A stretch of 64,000 nucleotides of DNA from a bacterium (GTDB lineage Bacteria > Cyanobacteriota > Vampirovibrionia > Gastranaerophilales > Gastranaerophilaceae): the NCBI GenBank assembly GCA_017470245.1, contig JAFUEV010000007.1, forward strand, positions 1 through 64,000, read 5' to 3'. The notes beneath the pieces are model-generated. The model made no database searches. It was not told the DNA's origin and saw only the letters and a program-made list of their open reading frames with translations. The position numbers and the translations under genes were made by a program. Each line of letters opens with the position of its first letter. The first letter of the stretch is position 1. This document shows positions 19,519 through 29,083 of this stretch, piece by piece.

Positions 19519-20246
19519 TGGCAGAAAATAAAGTTGCACTTATAACAGGTGCATCAAGAGGTATAGGCAAAGCTTGTGCAATTGAACTTGCAAAAAGCGG
19601 ATATGATGTTGCCATAACTTATGCAGGAAACGACGAAGCAGCAAACAAAACAATAGATGAATTAACAGCTTTAAATGTAAAGGCAAAAGCATACAAATTT
19701 GATGTTTCAAATAAAGATGCATGTTCTAATGCTGTAGATACAATATTAAAAGACTTTGGAAAATTAGACGTACTTGTAAACAATGCAGGTATTACACGTG
19801 ACGGTTTATTTATGCGAATGAGTGCAGAAAACTGGGAAGCAGTAATAAATACAAATTTAAGCAGCGCATTTTATATGACAAATCCGGTTATTAAAACAAT
19901 GATAAAACAACGTTCCGGATGTATTATCAATATGTCAAGTATAGCTGGACGTATGGGTAACGCAGGTCAAGCAAACTACTCTGCAGCAAAAGCAGGTTTA
20001 ATAGGCTTTACAAAATCATTGTCAAAAGAACTAGGTTCTAGAAATATAAGAGTAAATGCGATAGCTCCCGGCTTTATCCAAACAGATATGACAAAAGGAC
20101 TTGATGCTGAAAAAATAATAGAGCACATTCCGCTAAAAAGACTGGGATTGCCTGAAGATATAGCAAAAACAGTTAAATTTTTAGCTGAAGATGGAACCTA
20201 TATAACCGGTCAGGTTATAGGTGTTGACGGTGGTTTGGTTATTTAA
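19518..20246 (+). CDS. fabG: 3-oxoacyl-ACP reductase
   Basis: NADPH-dependent short-chain dehydrogenase of the elongation cycle. TGASRGIGKA binds the cofactor, NNAGI is the conserved strand, and the catalytic Ser-Tyr-Lys set is in NMSSIAG and YSAAKAG. The NADPH rather than NADH preference is inferred from the family. 242 residues. Followed by an 85-base gap with its own promoter for acpP. Confidence 0.96.
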   Translation: MAENKVALITGASRGIGKACAIELAKSGYDVAITYAGNDEAANKTIDELTALNVKAKAYKFDVSNKDACSNAVDTILKDFGKLDVLVNNAGITRDGLFMRMSAENWEAVINTNLSSAFYMTNPVIKTMIKQRSGCIINMSSIAGRMGNAGQANYSAAKAGLIGFTKSLSKELGSRNIRVNAIAPGFIQTDMTKGLDAEKIIEHIPLKRLGLPEDIAKTVKFLAEDGTYITGQVIGVDGGLVI

Positions 20247-20255
20247 TTTACAAAT

Positions 20256-20283
20256 TTGCAAAATAATATGTAAATAGTATAAT
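20256..20283 (+). promoter_or_regulatory. acpP promoter
   Basis: TTGCAA (20256-20261), 16-base spacer and perfect TATAAT (20278-20283), between fabG and acpP. It would give extra carrier-protein transcript from within the operon. Confidence 0.6.
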
Positions 20284-20331
20284 AAAGACATAAAATTAAA
20301 TTTAAGTATTAGTTAAAATGAGGTAGAAAAA

Positions 20332-20565
20332 ATGAGTGACGTTCTAGAAAGAGTAAAAAAAGTTGTTGTTGAACAATTAAGCGTTGATGAAAGCGCAGTT
20401 ACTCCTGAAGCTAGTTTTACAGCAGATTTAGGTGCTGATTCTTTAGATACGGTTGAATTAGTAATGGCTTTTGAAGAAGAATTCGGATGCGAAATTCCTG
20501 ATGAAGAAGCAGAAAAAATTGCAACTGTTCAAGATGCGGTTAATTATATAGAAGCAAATTCATAA
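20332..20565 (+). CDS. acpP: Acyl carrier protein
   Basis: Acidic 77-residue carrier of growing acyl chains. The phosphopantetheine-attachment Ser is in GADSLDTVE (about residue 37). GAGG lies upstream of the ATG. It lies between fabG and fabF, as in many bacteria. Confidence 0.97.
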   Translation: MSDVLERVKKVVVEQLSVDESAVTPEASFTADLGADSLDTVELVMAFEEEFGCEIPDEEAEKIATVQDAVNYIEANS

Positions 20566-20651
20566 TCGCTCTAAATATATTGATTTAATGAGGGGTTCTT
20601 GATTTGCAAGTTCTCCTCATTATATTATGATAGAAAAATAGGTGAAAAAAA

Positions 20652-21911
20652 ATGACAAAAAGACGAGTAGTAATAACAGGTATGGGAGTGGTATCTCCTT
20701 TTGGAGTCGGCTCTGATAAACTATGGGAAGGCGTTGTTAATGGGAAAAGTGCCATTTCCAGAATTGAGAATATGGAAGATATGAGCGGACACACTGTATT
20801 AATCGGCGGTGAAATCAAAAGTTCAGTTTTTAATCCTATTGATTATTTTGAACCCAAAGAAGCAAGAAGACTTGATAAATTTTTACAATATGCAATAGTA
20901 GCAGCACGTGAAGCAGTAAATGATTCGAAAATAAAAGAATCTGATATTGATCCATACAGATTTGGTGTAATTGTTGCTTCTGCTGCCGGCGGTTTCCATA
21001 CTATTGAAAAAAGTTATGCTGATATGTTAAACAGAGGTCCAACTAAATGTTCACCATTTACAATCCCAATGTTAATTACAGACATGGGTGCAGGAAAAAT
21101 TTCTATTGAAATGGGTGCAAAAGGTGTAAACAAAGCTGTTGTATCAGCTTGCGCAACAGCAGCACATTGTATAGGTGATGCATTCCGAGCAATTCAATAC
21201 GATGAAGCAGATGCTATTATAGCAGGTGCAAGTGAAGCAGCTATCTGTACAATTGGTTTAGGTGCGTTTACAGCAGCAAAGACATTGTCAAAAAGAAATG
21301 ATGAGCCAACGAAGGCATCAAGACCTTATGATAAAGACAGGGACGGATTTGTTATGTCTGAAGGTGCAGGTGTTTTAATATTAGAAGAACTTGAACACGC
21401 TAAAAAACGTGGTGCAAAAATATACGCAGAAATAATAGGCTACGGACAAACAGGTGATGCTTATGATGTTGTTGCTCCTTGTCCGGATGGTTCAAGTGCT
21501 GCAAAAGCAATGGAATTTGCTTTAAAAGATGCAGGTATAAAACCGGAAGATGTACAATATATAAATACACATGGTACGAGTACGCATCTGGGCGATATTG
21601 CTGAAACACAGGCAATATCAAAAGTATTTGGAGACAGAAAAAAGAACCCTGCATTAAGAGTAAGCTCTACAAAATCAGAAACAGGCCACATGCTAGGTGC
21701 ATCAGGTGCAGCAGAATCGGTTATTTGTATAAATGCTATCAATAAAGGAATTGTTCCGCCTACAATAAACTTAGATAATTTAGATGAAGAAGTTGCAGAT
21801 TTAAATTATGTTCCAAATAAGGCAGAAAAAATACCTGTTAACATTGCATTAACAAATTCATTCGGTTTTGGTGGTCATAATGCGGTACTAATTTATAAGA
21901 AATATAATTAA
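20652..21911 (+). CDS. fabF: 3-oxoacyl-ACP synthase II
   Basis: Elongating condensing enzyme of 419 residues. The Cys-His-His catalytic set is visible: Cys in VSACATAAHC (about 171), His in NTHGTSTHLGD and His in SETGHMLGASG. GVVSPFG and SFGFGGHNA are further family markers. It is the last gene of the operon and is followed by a bidirectional terminator. Confidence 0.97.
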   Translation: MTKRRVVITGMGVVSPFGVGSDKLWEGVVNGKSAISRIENMEDMSGHTVLIGGEIKSSVFNPIDYFEPKEARRLDKFLQYAIVAAREAVNDSKIKESDIDPYRFGVIVASAAGGFHTIEKSYADMLNRGPTKCSPFTIPMLITDMGAGKISIEMGAKGVNKAVVSACATAAHCIGDAFRAIQYDEADAIIAGASEAAICTIGLGAFTAAKTLSKRNDEPTKASRPYDKDRDGFVMSEGAGVLILEELEHAKKRGAKIYAEIIGYGQTGDAYDVVAPCPDGSSAAKAMEFALKDAGIKPEDVQYINTHGTSTHLGDIAETQAISKVFGDRKKNPALRVSSTKSETGHMLGASGAAESVICINAINKGIVPPTINLDNLDEEVADLNYVPNKAEKIPVNIALTNSFGFGGHNAVLIYKKYN

Positions 21912-21932
21912 ATTAATATCAATAAAGTTACA

Positions 21933-21959
21933 AAAGAGCGGTTAAAAACCGCTCTTTTT
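21933..21959. terminator. Bidirectional terminator between fabF and Hcp-like gene
   Basis: A 12-bp stem (AAAAGAGCGGTT / AACCGCTCTTTT) with A and T runs on both sides, serving two convergent genes. Confidence 0.85.
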
Positions 21960-23556
21960 ATATTATTTCCAAATCTTTTTTAGGATTAATAAAAGGTTTA
22001 ACTCCAAAGATTTCTTTTAACCCTAAAGTCAAAACAGGTTTAATAATATTAGGACAGCACTGTCCTAAATATATGTTTTTTACATTAAGATAAAGTAAAT
22101 TAAATATATGGGAAACAACGTTTCTATTGCAATCATTAAAGAAAATAGCGACTTTAACATTATATTCATTTATTACCGGCATTATTTCTTTTAAAATTTT
22201 ATATAACAAATAAAAATCAAAAATATAGTTAACTTTCCAAAAATTGTTTTTTCGTGAATAATTAGAAAACGACATAATAAAATCAGTATCAGAACATTCG
22301 GAAATCAAATCATTAATATATTCATTTTCAGAAGAATATATTTCTGTACTGCCTATAATTATTAATCGTTGGACTTGTCCATTTTTAATTTGATTAACAA
22401 GTTTGTTTAATTGTTCAGAAATTTGTAAATTATCATAACCGATAGAAAGGTTTCCATATTGAATTTCAGTATCAAATCCTTTGGAATCAAGCGCATATTT
22501 AATAAGAGGAGTAAAATCATTATTAATAATTTTAGCAATACCATTTGCAGGATATTTTGCAGAAGTATATATTTGACCTCTTATAATGTCTACTTTAGGC
22601 GCAGCATTACCTGATATATATATAGGTCCAGGAAATGATGCGAAATCAATGGAATAGTTATTTTCAGCATACTGATAATGACCTGCCAAATTTGGATTAT
22701 TTTTAAAATATTCGTATTGGAAAGCATTAATCATACCATTATGAGTATATACATTAATATTTAAACCTTTGATTGCTATAAGGATTTTATCTAAATCTTC
22801 AAGACTTTTCCCTGAAACCAAAATAGCTTTTCCTTGTTTTTTACAAATATTAACTTTCGATAGAGAAACTTCACCAAACGTATCAGAAATCTTTTCATAT
22901 AATAAATTAACAATCTGATAATTACTTTTGGAAAATTCAAATATTATTTGTTTTAACTCATCATCAGTTTTATTAATAAAGTTTGCCGAATTAAGCAATT
23001 TTAAAACACTATTTTTACCATCATCAAAATCTATTCCGTAATTTTTTAACTCAATTAAACAATTACAAGCATTTAAAACTAAACTTATTATTATTTCATA
23101 TAAATATTTTTGTGTTTTAGTTATTTTTTCTTTGTTTTTTAAATTATAGAGATTATTTGTTTTATCATTAATAATATTTAAAATAACATCCTTAGAATTT
23201 AAATTTTCATCATTTTCAATTAACAAATCAGGAGTTGTTGCTAACTTTTCACAAGCTGATATATACATTTTTTTCAACATAATTTTATTGTTATAAAGAT
23301 CTTCAAAAATAACAAAAAAACTTTCTTTCTTAAAATCCAAATTAACAATTAATACAGAAATAAATTCAATAACTTTATCAGTATATAAAGTCATATCAAT
23401 ATCAACAGATTTTAATTTTTCAATATAAAAAACGAGTTGACGTAATTCAATAATAAATAATTCTTTAACGAGAGTAACATAAGGGTCACTTTCAAAAGCA
23501 GTAGGAGTATTTGCACCTGTACAAACAGGATTATAGAAATAATAAAATTTATTCAT
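21958..23556 (-). CDS. Degenerate hybrid-cluster-protein (Hcp)-like protein
   Basis: The C-terminal 300 of 532 residues follow the hybrid-cluster protein (Hcp) family: AILVSGKSLEDLDKIL, NVYTHNGM, FASFPGPIYISGN, LLYLNVKNIYLG and KEIFGVKPFI align in order with it. The metal ligands are missing. Hcp has Cys after TSN, in GGCDGA, in TLACGK and in GQCND; here these sites read NAA, GSTEI, SFSN and IFDF. The WFEQK Glu/Lys site reads FFNDC. The N-terminal four-Cys cluster keeps one Cys (PVCTGANT). Hydroxylamine or NO reductase activity is therefore unlikely. It may be a structural or regulatory paralogue. It is co-transcribed with a glutaredoxin. Confidence 0.75.
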   Translation of the reverse strand: MNKFYYFYNPVCTGANTPTAFESDPYVTLVKELFIIELRQLVFYIEKLKSVDIDMTLYTDKVIEFISVLIVNLDFKKESFFVIFEDLYNNKIMLKKMYISACEKLATTPDLLIENDENLNSKDVILNIINDKTNNLYNLKNKEKITKTQKYLYEIIISLVLNACNCLIELKNYGIDFDDGKNSVLKLLNSANFINKTDDELKQIIFEFSKSNYQIVNLLYEKISDTFGEVSLSKVNICKKQGKAILVSGKSLEDLDKILIAIKGLNINVYTHNGMINAFQYEYFKNNPNLAGHYQYAENNYSIDFASFPGPIYISGNAAPKVDIIRGQIYTSAKYPANGIAKIINNDFTPLIKYALDSKGFDTEIQYGNLSIGYDNLQISEQLNKLVNQIKNGQVQRLIIIGSTEIYSSENEYINDLISECSDTDFIMSFSNYSRKNNFWKVNYIFDFYLLYKILKEIMPVINEYNVKVAIFFNDCNRNVVSHIFNLLYLNVKNIYLGQCCPNIIKPVLTLGLKEIFGVKPFINPKKDLEII

Positions 23557-23562
23557 TGATTT

Positions 23563-23829
23563 CTAATCCTCCAGCATTTCATCTAAAGAACCTGCATTAT
23601 TAAGTTTTTCAAGTACATCAAATCCACCTATACGTTTTGAACCTATAATAATTTGAGGAACAGTTACCTTTCCTTCAATGTCATAATATTCTTTAAGTTT
23701 TTGACGATATTCATTTTCATTTTTAGTAATATCTATTTTTTTAAAAGGAACATTTTTCTCTTTTAACAAGAGTTCAGCCTTTTTACAAAAAGGACAATAA
23801 TCAACAGTATAAATTGTAACTTCTTTCAT
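23563..23829 (-). CDS. Glutaredoxin
   Basis: Thioredoxin-fold dithiol oxidoreductase of 88 residues with the CPFC active site (YTVDYCPFCKKAELL) and the TVPQIIIG and GGFDVLEKL glutathione-binding segments. I chose the ATG at 23829, where GGGG lies upstream; a longer frame extends 9 codons. Only 6 bases separate it from the Hcp-like gene, indicating one transcript and suggesting a thiol-redox link between the two products. Confidence 0.93.
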   Translation of the reverse strand: MKEVTIYTVDYCPFCKKAELLLKEKNVPFKKIDITKNENEYRQKLKEYYDIEGKVTVPQIIIGSKRIGGFDVLEKLNNAGSLDEMLED

Positions 23830-23905
23830 AATTAATCCCCGATAAAGTAAATACAACTACAGTATCAGGTTTACAAAAGATAATTTAAACAGACAAGTGA
23901 TTATA

Positions 23906-24679
23906 CTATTTACTAATTCTTTTTATAATATCTTCTATAGATTTCTTTTCTTCTGCAGGCAAATCAAAATTCAAATAGTCTTGAAAATACTCAATAGCAC
24001 TTTCATAATCATCTCTTGCCATAAACAATATACCCAATTTTTTGTACGATGGATGAAAATTTTCGTTGCATGAAATTGCCTTCAAGTGGTTTGAAATAGC
24101 CTTGTCAACATTATCATTGGCTTCATAAGCAATAGCGGTTTGATAATATAAGACAGAATTATCTGTGACTTTTTCTAATACATTTTCATAATTATCAATA
24201 GCACTGTCATAATCACCGATTTCAAATTGAATATTTCCCAAATCCCAATACGCATCAAGGTTATCAGCATCAATATCCAATATTTCAAAAAGTTGTTCCA
24301 TTGCCAAATCATATCTGCAATCTTCAAGATAAAATCTTGAAAGATAATGTTTCAATGCAATTTCCTGTGGCATGAGCGTTACACCGTTTTCAAGCAAATT
24401 AATTGCATCTATAATTCTTTTATTTCTGAAATAAACATCTGCTAAATTTATATACGTTTGCACAGACTTAGAATTAAAAGAAAGCGTTTTAATAAAATAC
24501 TCTATAGCTAAATCATCTTTAGCAAGTTTAGAATAACATAATCCAATATTATTTAGAATATTAGGATTGTTTTTATCATTTTCTAAACTTAAAATAAAAG
24601 CGTCAGCAGCTTTTTCATATTCACCTGCTTTAAAATAATCTAAAGCACTTTGTATTTCTTTATTTATTTCATTTTCCAT
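23906..24679 (-). CDS. Tetratricopeptide-repeat protein
   Basis: 257 residues made of about seven 34-residue TPR units (patterns such as NNIGLCYSKLAKDDLAIEYF and LGNIQFEIGDYDSAIDNYE). No signal peptide or enzyme domain, so a cytoplasmic protein-binding scaffold is expected. The start lacks a Shine-Dalgarno sequence; a TTGTTT-16-TAATAT promoter-like element ends 6 bases before the ATG, so the mRNA may be leaderless. It is 76 bases upstream of the glutaredoxin gene. Confidence 0.9.
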   Translation of the reverse strand: MENEINKEIQSALDYFKAGEYEKAADAFILSLENDKNNPNILNNIGLCYSKLAKDDLAIEYFIKTLSFNSKSVQTYINLADVYFRNKRIIDAINLLENGVTLMPQEIALKHYLSRFYLEDCRYDLAMEQLFEILDIDADNLDAYWDLGNIQFEIGDYDSAIDNYENVLEKVTDNSVLYYQTAIAYEANDNVDKAISNHLKAISCNENFHPSYKKLGILFMARDDYESAIEYFQDYLNFDLPAEEKKSIEDIIKRISK

Positions 24680-24732
24680 AATTTTATATTACAATAAAAG
24701 AAAAATTAAACAATATACGAAAGGAAATATAT

Positions 24733-25485
24733 ATGTCAGGACACTCAAAGTGGGCAACAATCAAAAGAAAGAAAGCAGTAATAGATGCGGCAAGAGGTGT
24801 TGCATTTCAAAAATTTTCAAGAGAAATAATAGTTGCAGCAAGAATGGGCGGCGGTGATCCTGCCGGAAATTTCCGTTTAAGAACTGCAATAGATAGAGCA
24901 AAAGCAGCAGGATTACCTAATGATAATATTAAAAGAGCTATAGAAAAAGGTTCAGGAGCAGGCGGAGCAGATAATGTTGAAGAATTGACTTATGAAGGAT
25001 ACGGTGCAGGAGGTACCGCTATTTTCATAGAAGCAATGACAGATAACAGAAACAGAACAGCAGGAGATATAAGAAGCTTCTTTTCAAAATTCGGTGGCAA
25101 CTTAGGCGAAACAGGCTGCGTCGGTTGGATGTTTAAGCAAATAGGTTCAATTGAATTTGATAAAGAAAAAACTGATTTTGATAAACTTTTTGAAGCAGCT
25201 ATTGAAGCAAATGCGCAAGATGTAGTTGATGAAGAAGATTGTTATAAAGTTATAACAACACCTGCTGATTTTCAATCTTGTGTTGAAACACTTGAAAAGA
25301 ATGGTTTTAAAGGAGTGTCTGCGGAATTAACAAGAGTTGCAGAAAACCTTGTTCCTATAACCGATGAAAAAACAGCAGCAAGCATATTAAGATTAATGTC
25401 AAAACTGGAAGAACACGATGATGTTCAGAACGTTTATTCTAACTTTGATATATCTGACGAGTTAATGGAAAAAATAGACATATAA
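24733..25485 (+). CDS. yebC: YebC/PmpR family protein
   Basis: 250-residue conserved protein reported in other bacteria as a DNA-binding regulator or a translation factor. It starts with SGHSKWATIKRKK and contains GNFRLRTAIDRAKAAGLPNDN, YEGYGAGGTA, and GNLGETGCVGWMF, all diagnostic. AAAGGA precedes the ATG. It is transcribed alone with a strong terminator. Confidence 0.96.
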   Translation: MSGHSKWATIKRKKAVIDAARGVAFQKFSREIIVAARMGGGDPAGNFRLRTAIDRAKAAGLPNDNIKRAIEKGSGAGGADNVEELTYEGYGAGGTAIFIEAMTDNRNRTAGDIRSFFSKFGGNLGETGCVGWMFKQIGSIEFDKEKTDFDKLFEAAIEANAQDVVDEEDCYKVITTPADFQSCVETLEKNGFKGVSAELTRVAENLVPITDEKTAASILRLMSKLEEHDDVQNVYSNFDISDELMEKIDI

Positions 25486-25516
25486 AAAGAGAACCTCAAA
25501 TTGAGGTTCTCTTTTT
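25484..25516. terminator. Bidirectional terminator
   Basis: A 15-bp stem (AAAAAGAGAACCTCA and its complement) with a 3-base loop and flanking A/T runs, shared by yebC and the convergent small protein gene. Confidence 0.88.
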
Positions 25517-25528
25517 ATATAATTGAAA

Positions 25529-25924
25529 TTATTTGTTATTAAAAGCATGAGCTACACTTTGTATTCCGTTAACTAATACACCAATACCTGCAGCGGCACC
25601 GAGAGCAATAAGACCTACAGGACCGCCAGCTACTGCGATACCGGTTGCGATTCCTGCTATAGCGGATAATCCGACATGACGACCAAAGAACTTACCGGCA
25701 GCTTTTTTATCTCCATTAATAAGTTGACCTAACCCCGGAACAAAATATGATGCAACTCCTGATAACGGTTTTTTCGGTTTCTTGGCAGATTCAGTCTTAG
25801 ATGAAAATTCAACAGTATCAACCGGATCATTTAAATCTACTTTTGGTTGATAAGCAACTTTTTGTGCCTCGACACCTTGAACTTGGTTAATGTTTTGTGC
25901 ACCACCAACATTGTTAATTTCCAT
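25529..25924 (-). CDS. Small TM2-like membrane protein
   Basis: Start set at ATG 25924, where AAGGGA sits upstream. The 131 residues split into a polar N-terminal half with VEFSSKTESAKKPKK (about 43-57) and a hydrophobic half holding VPGLGQLINGDKKAAG, a pattern seen in TM2/DUF5683-type small membrane proteins, then two Gly/Ala-rich membrane helices. Function unknown. The polar start with V-x-F-S-S-K may belong to the F-motif group described in the findings. Confidence 0.65.
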   Translation of the reverse strand: MEINNVGGAQNINQVQGVEAQKVAYQPKVDLNDPVDTVEFSSKTESAKKPKKPLSGVASYFVPGLGQLINGDKKAAGKFFGRHVGLSAIAGIATGIAVAGGPVGLIALGAAAGIGVLVNGIQSVAHAFNNK

Positions 25925-26002
25925 AAATATCCCTTCCATTTTAGTTATATTTAATTAAAGTATTTTCTATTTATAGAAATTGCGATTATTATTACAAAAT
26001 GT

Positions 26003-26028
26003 AAAAGGCACTTTTGCAAGTGCCTTTT
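26003..26028. terminator. Terminator hairpin
   Basis: An 11-bp stem AAAAGGCACTT / AAGTGCCTTTT with TTGC loop, placed 33 bases after the zinc-ribbon gene. Confidence 0.75.
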
Positions 26029-26060
26029 TTATGAAACAAACATATTTTTTATAATTGAAA

Positions 26061-26729
26061 CTATTTATATCGACCAAATAAAGAGCCTATACCTGTAAAA
26101 ATGGCCAAAATACATATTGCAACAACAATTATAATTGTAAATTCTGTTAAATTTTGATCAGGACTTTTAAAATATGCCATTATAGAACTCGATTTTGCAA
26201 TAAGCCAAATCAAAGCAGCAAGAACACCAAGAACTATACCGCCTGATTTACCTGTTTGTTGTTTATAACTTTTGGACATTAGAGGAGCATCTATTAATTC
26301 TTTTCCAACATCTTTATAAAGTTTTTTAACAACATCAGCAGATCTTTCGCCTTCTGTTTTATATTGTTCTCTAATTTTTTCAAGTTCACCAAAATCTAAG
26401 AATTTACCGCCACAATGGTAACATTCGTCAACTTGTATTTCTTGTTGCGAACTTGAATAATTTTTAACCATATCTGAACCGCAAACAGGACAAACTCTGG
26501 TTTGAGATTCGTCTACTTTTTGAAATTCTTTATCTTTTAATAACTTAATTAAAGGAGTAATATCTTCATGTGGTTCATCAAACTTAGAAAATTCTCTGTT
26601 ATCAAAATAAATACCACCACAACCGTCGACACAAACATCAAGATTAACTCCCTGTTCAGGCATGAAAATCTTTTTCATCGGTTTACCGCAAGCGGGACAA
26701 TTAATAATTACATCCTTATTATCAGCCAT
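26061..26729 (-). CDS. Zinc-ribbon membrane protein (zf-TFIIB type)
   Basis: 222 residues with two TFIIB-type zinc ribbons: CPACG...CVDGCGG (about 11-40) and CPVCG...CYHCGG (about 81-107). Both are followed by the family's YFDNREFSK / FLDFGELEK helix. Two membrane helices occupy the C-terminal 60 residues. It is probably a membrane-tethered metal-binding or adaptor protein; no enzymatic role visible. Confidence 0.85.
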   Translation of the reverse strand: MADNKDVIINCPACGKPMKKIFMPEQGVNLDVCVDGCGGIYFDNREFSKFDEPHEDITPLIKLLKDKEFQKVDESQTRVCPVCGSDMVKNYSSSQQEIQVDECYHCGGKFLDFGELEKIREQYKTEGERSADVVKKLYKDVGKELIDAPLMSKSYKQQTGKSGGIVLGVLAALIWLIAKSSSIMAYFKSPDQNLTEFTIIIVVAICILAIFTGIGSLFGRYK

Positions 26730-26803
26730 AAATACCTCTTTTCTTACAATATATAAATTTTACCATATTTTTGAATTTGATAATCATTTATATAGAGTAA
26801 ACA

Positions 26804-26837
26804 AAATGAGCCTTGGCTAAATAACCAAGACTCATTT
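26804..26837 (-). terminator. Terminator after SLH protein gene
   Basis: Imperfect 12-of-13-bp stem (AAATGAG-C-CTTGG / CCAAG-A-CTCATTT), 20 bases after the stop of the minus-strand gene. Confidence 0.65.
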
Positions 26838-26857
26838 GCTGTTTTTGTTTAGGTTTA

Positions 26858-28792
26858 TTATTGTTGTTGACATCCAAAAGCAATTGTAACTTTTTCTTTA
26901 GGATTAACAGATGAAACTTTCATTCCTCTTGGATCAACAAGATAAGTAATTTCATCTCCTGTATATTGGAATAACCCCATTGTTCCGGATAGAGCTGTTC
27001 TTGTTACATCAACAGGAGCTGTCACTATAGCTTTACCAACGTCAACATAACTTCTGCCTGCAGCTTTAAACTGACCTTGGAATATTTCACCGGTACCAAC
27101 ACCGACTCCGGATACAACTTGTTCAACGGCATTACTTGCACTAACTATTGCGCCACCTACGGTTCTACCTACATTACCCAATAAACCGCCTGTCCAAGTA
27201 AACGGAAATTCAACTAATCTGGCAAAACCATTAGGTTTTTTAACTCTGTTTACTTGAGCTGTTAATATTTGATTAGGCAATGTTGCTTTGCATTTACCAA
27301 ATTTAATTGTGTTAAATGAAAGTTTTATGGCACCTTGACAATTTTTAGTCGGTCTTACTACTTCAAGAACCTTACCGTCGACTCTTGAACCTGCAGGAAA
27401 TTCAACGCCGTTAATAGTTACTGCATCAATTGTTGTTGCTGCAAATCTATCACCTATATGAGCAGATTTTGCACTTATTTCATCGTTAAAAGTCAATTGC
27501 AATGTAGGGATAGTTACTACTTCTTCATTTTGGAAGAATGCTTGCTTAGGTTCACAATCGCAATCACATGCTACATTATCATCTTTACTGTAGCCCATTG
27601 CAACCCTAACATTTTCCAACATTGAAGCGACTTCAGCACGACTTGCATCTCTGTTCGGAGCAATAGTATTCGGGCTCGGAAAATCAGATATACCACCTTG
27701 TTCCAAAACTTTTGCAACAGGTACTTTTGCCCAATTAGGAACAGAGTTTCCGTCATTATAATGACTTAGTACTTCGTCTGCTTTACATTCATCCATAGGA
27801 CAATTTATACCTTTTGCCATAATAGCAAAAGCTTCAGCTCTTGATAAATTTTGATTTGGTTTAAACTCGTTATTAGGATAACCTGACATATATCCATTTG
27901 TAACTGCACTGGCAATAGTTCTGTTTGCCCAATGGTCGCTCGGTACATCATTAAACATATCCGATGCATAATTATCAGAATAGTCCAAATCAAGACCTTT
28001 AACCATCATTGTTGCAATTTCCGCCCTTGTTATAGGAGTCCCTGGCTTAAATCTACCATCGGGATAACCTGCCAAAATATTGTTACAAGTTAATTTATTA
28101 ATATCACAGCTTGCCCAATATCCGTTTGGAACATCTTCATAGGCACTAACAACAGGAGCAGCACCACCTGTCATTGCTTGTGATTTATATTCAAAAGGTT
28201 CAATTGAGTGTCTTACCGCTTCCATACTGGTATTGGTATGAATTTGAACAGGACAACCCGCACTGTCCAAATTAGAAGGATTCCTGTCAACAGGTATTCC
28301 CATACCCATTGGAGTATTATCCAAACAAGGTATAGATGCAGCAGCACCTGTCATACTACCGTCATCACAACCGCAGTTTGAAGTTGTACCATCAGCAACA
28401 GGAACACCTCTAAACGCATAGGTTGAATCATCACCTAAATATAAACCGTTGTTCCTTTCTCCGACAACTTGGTTATGTCCATATATAGCATTCGGATATG
28501 CATATACTTGTTGTTCAAATTTTTTACCGTCATTACTTCCCGGACAAACAGCACAAGTTGGAGCCGATGGTGTAGGACACTGAGCTATCGGAGGACACTG
28601 ATTACAATCATCCGATATTTTTTTACAACTGTCACAACTTGTTGTTTTATGTTTTTGACATCCAGACAAAGGGCAAGCCGCTACAAGCACATTTTGACTA
28701 TCGTTTTGTGCTTCTTGAGTAAAACCTGCATTTGTACCTGCCAAAATGCCGATTGTTACAAAGGCGGCAAGTGTCATTTTGTTTAATTTCAT
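26858..28792 (-). CDS. SLH-domain outer-envelope protein
   Basis: I set the start at ATG 28792, where AGGAGGAAAA is upstream. 644 residues: signal peptide (1-25), a Cys-rich segment (about 35-75, with CPLSGC, CDSCKK, CNQCPP), an acidic mid-region, three S-layer homology domains (about 215-405) with FKPGTPITRAEI, FKPNQNLSRAEA and NRDASRAEV, then a domain with FNDEISAKSAHIGDRFAA and a C-terminal glycine-rich part. In cyanobacteria such SLH proteins link the outer membrane to peptidoglycan. This protein probably does the same, but no clear porin barrel is visible. Confidence 0.85.
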   Translation of the reverse strand: MKLNKMTLAAFVTIGILAGTNAGFTQEAQNDSQNVLVAACPLSGCQKHKTTSCDSCKKISDDCNQCPPIAQCPTPSAPTCAVCPGSNDGKKFEQQVYAYPNAIYGHNQVVGERNNGLYLGDDSTYAFRGVPVADGTTSNCGCDDGSMTGAAASIPCLDNTPMGMGIPVDRNPSNLDSAGCPVQIHTNTSMEAVRHSIEPFEYKSQAMTGGAAPVVSAYEDVPNGYWASCDINKLTCNNILAGYPDGRFKPGTPITRAEIATMMVKGLDLDYSDNYASDMFNDVPSDHWANRTIASAVTNGYMSGYPNNEFKPNQNLSRAEAFAIMAKGINCPMDECKADEVLSHYNDGNSVPNWAKVPVAKVLEQGGISDFPSPNTIAPNRDASRAEVASMLENVRVAMGYSKDDNVACDCDCEPKQAFFQNEEVVTIPTLQLTFNDEISAKSAHIGDRFAATTIDAVTINGVEFPAGSRVDGKVLEVVRPTKNCQGAIKLSFNTIKFGKCKATLPNQILTAQVNRVKKPNGFARLVEFPFTWTGGLLGNVGRTVGGAIVSASNAVEQVVSGVGVGTGEIFQGQFKAAGRSYVDVGKAIVTAPVDVTRTALSGTMGLFQYTGDEITYLVDPRGMKVSSVNPKEKVTIAFGCQQQ

Positions 28793-29083
28793 TTTTCCTC
28801 CTTGTTCATAAGAAATGTTACAGGCAAACATTTCTAATATTTATTTCTATGTTCTATTAATCTCTTTCTTTTGAATTATGATATGTTACGTACTATTTAT
28901 TCATTGCCGAATATATCAATCTTTTTGGGTAATTACCAAACATTGAACAATTTGAATTCAAATAAAAACAAAATCATACAAACAGAGGAAGCAACAACCA
29001 TGCCTAATCATGCTTTAAGTTGATGTTTGTTTTGTAATAGTTGTTAAAATTAAAATATAGTTTTGATTTTGGTAGGTATATTA
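28793..29083. promoter_or_regulatory. Divergent intergenic region
   Basis: A 291-base AT-rich spacer between the SLH gene and the CHASE2 unit. It includes a near-palindrome around TTTGGGTAATTACCAAA (28924-28940), a possible operator. No other gene is seen here. Confidence 0.35.
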
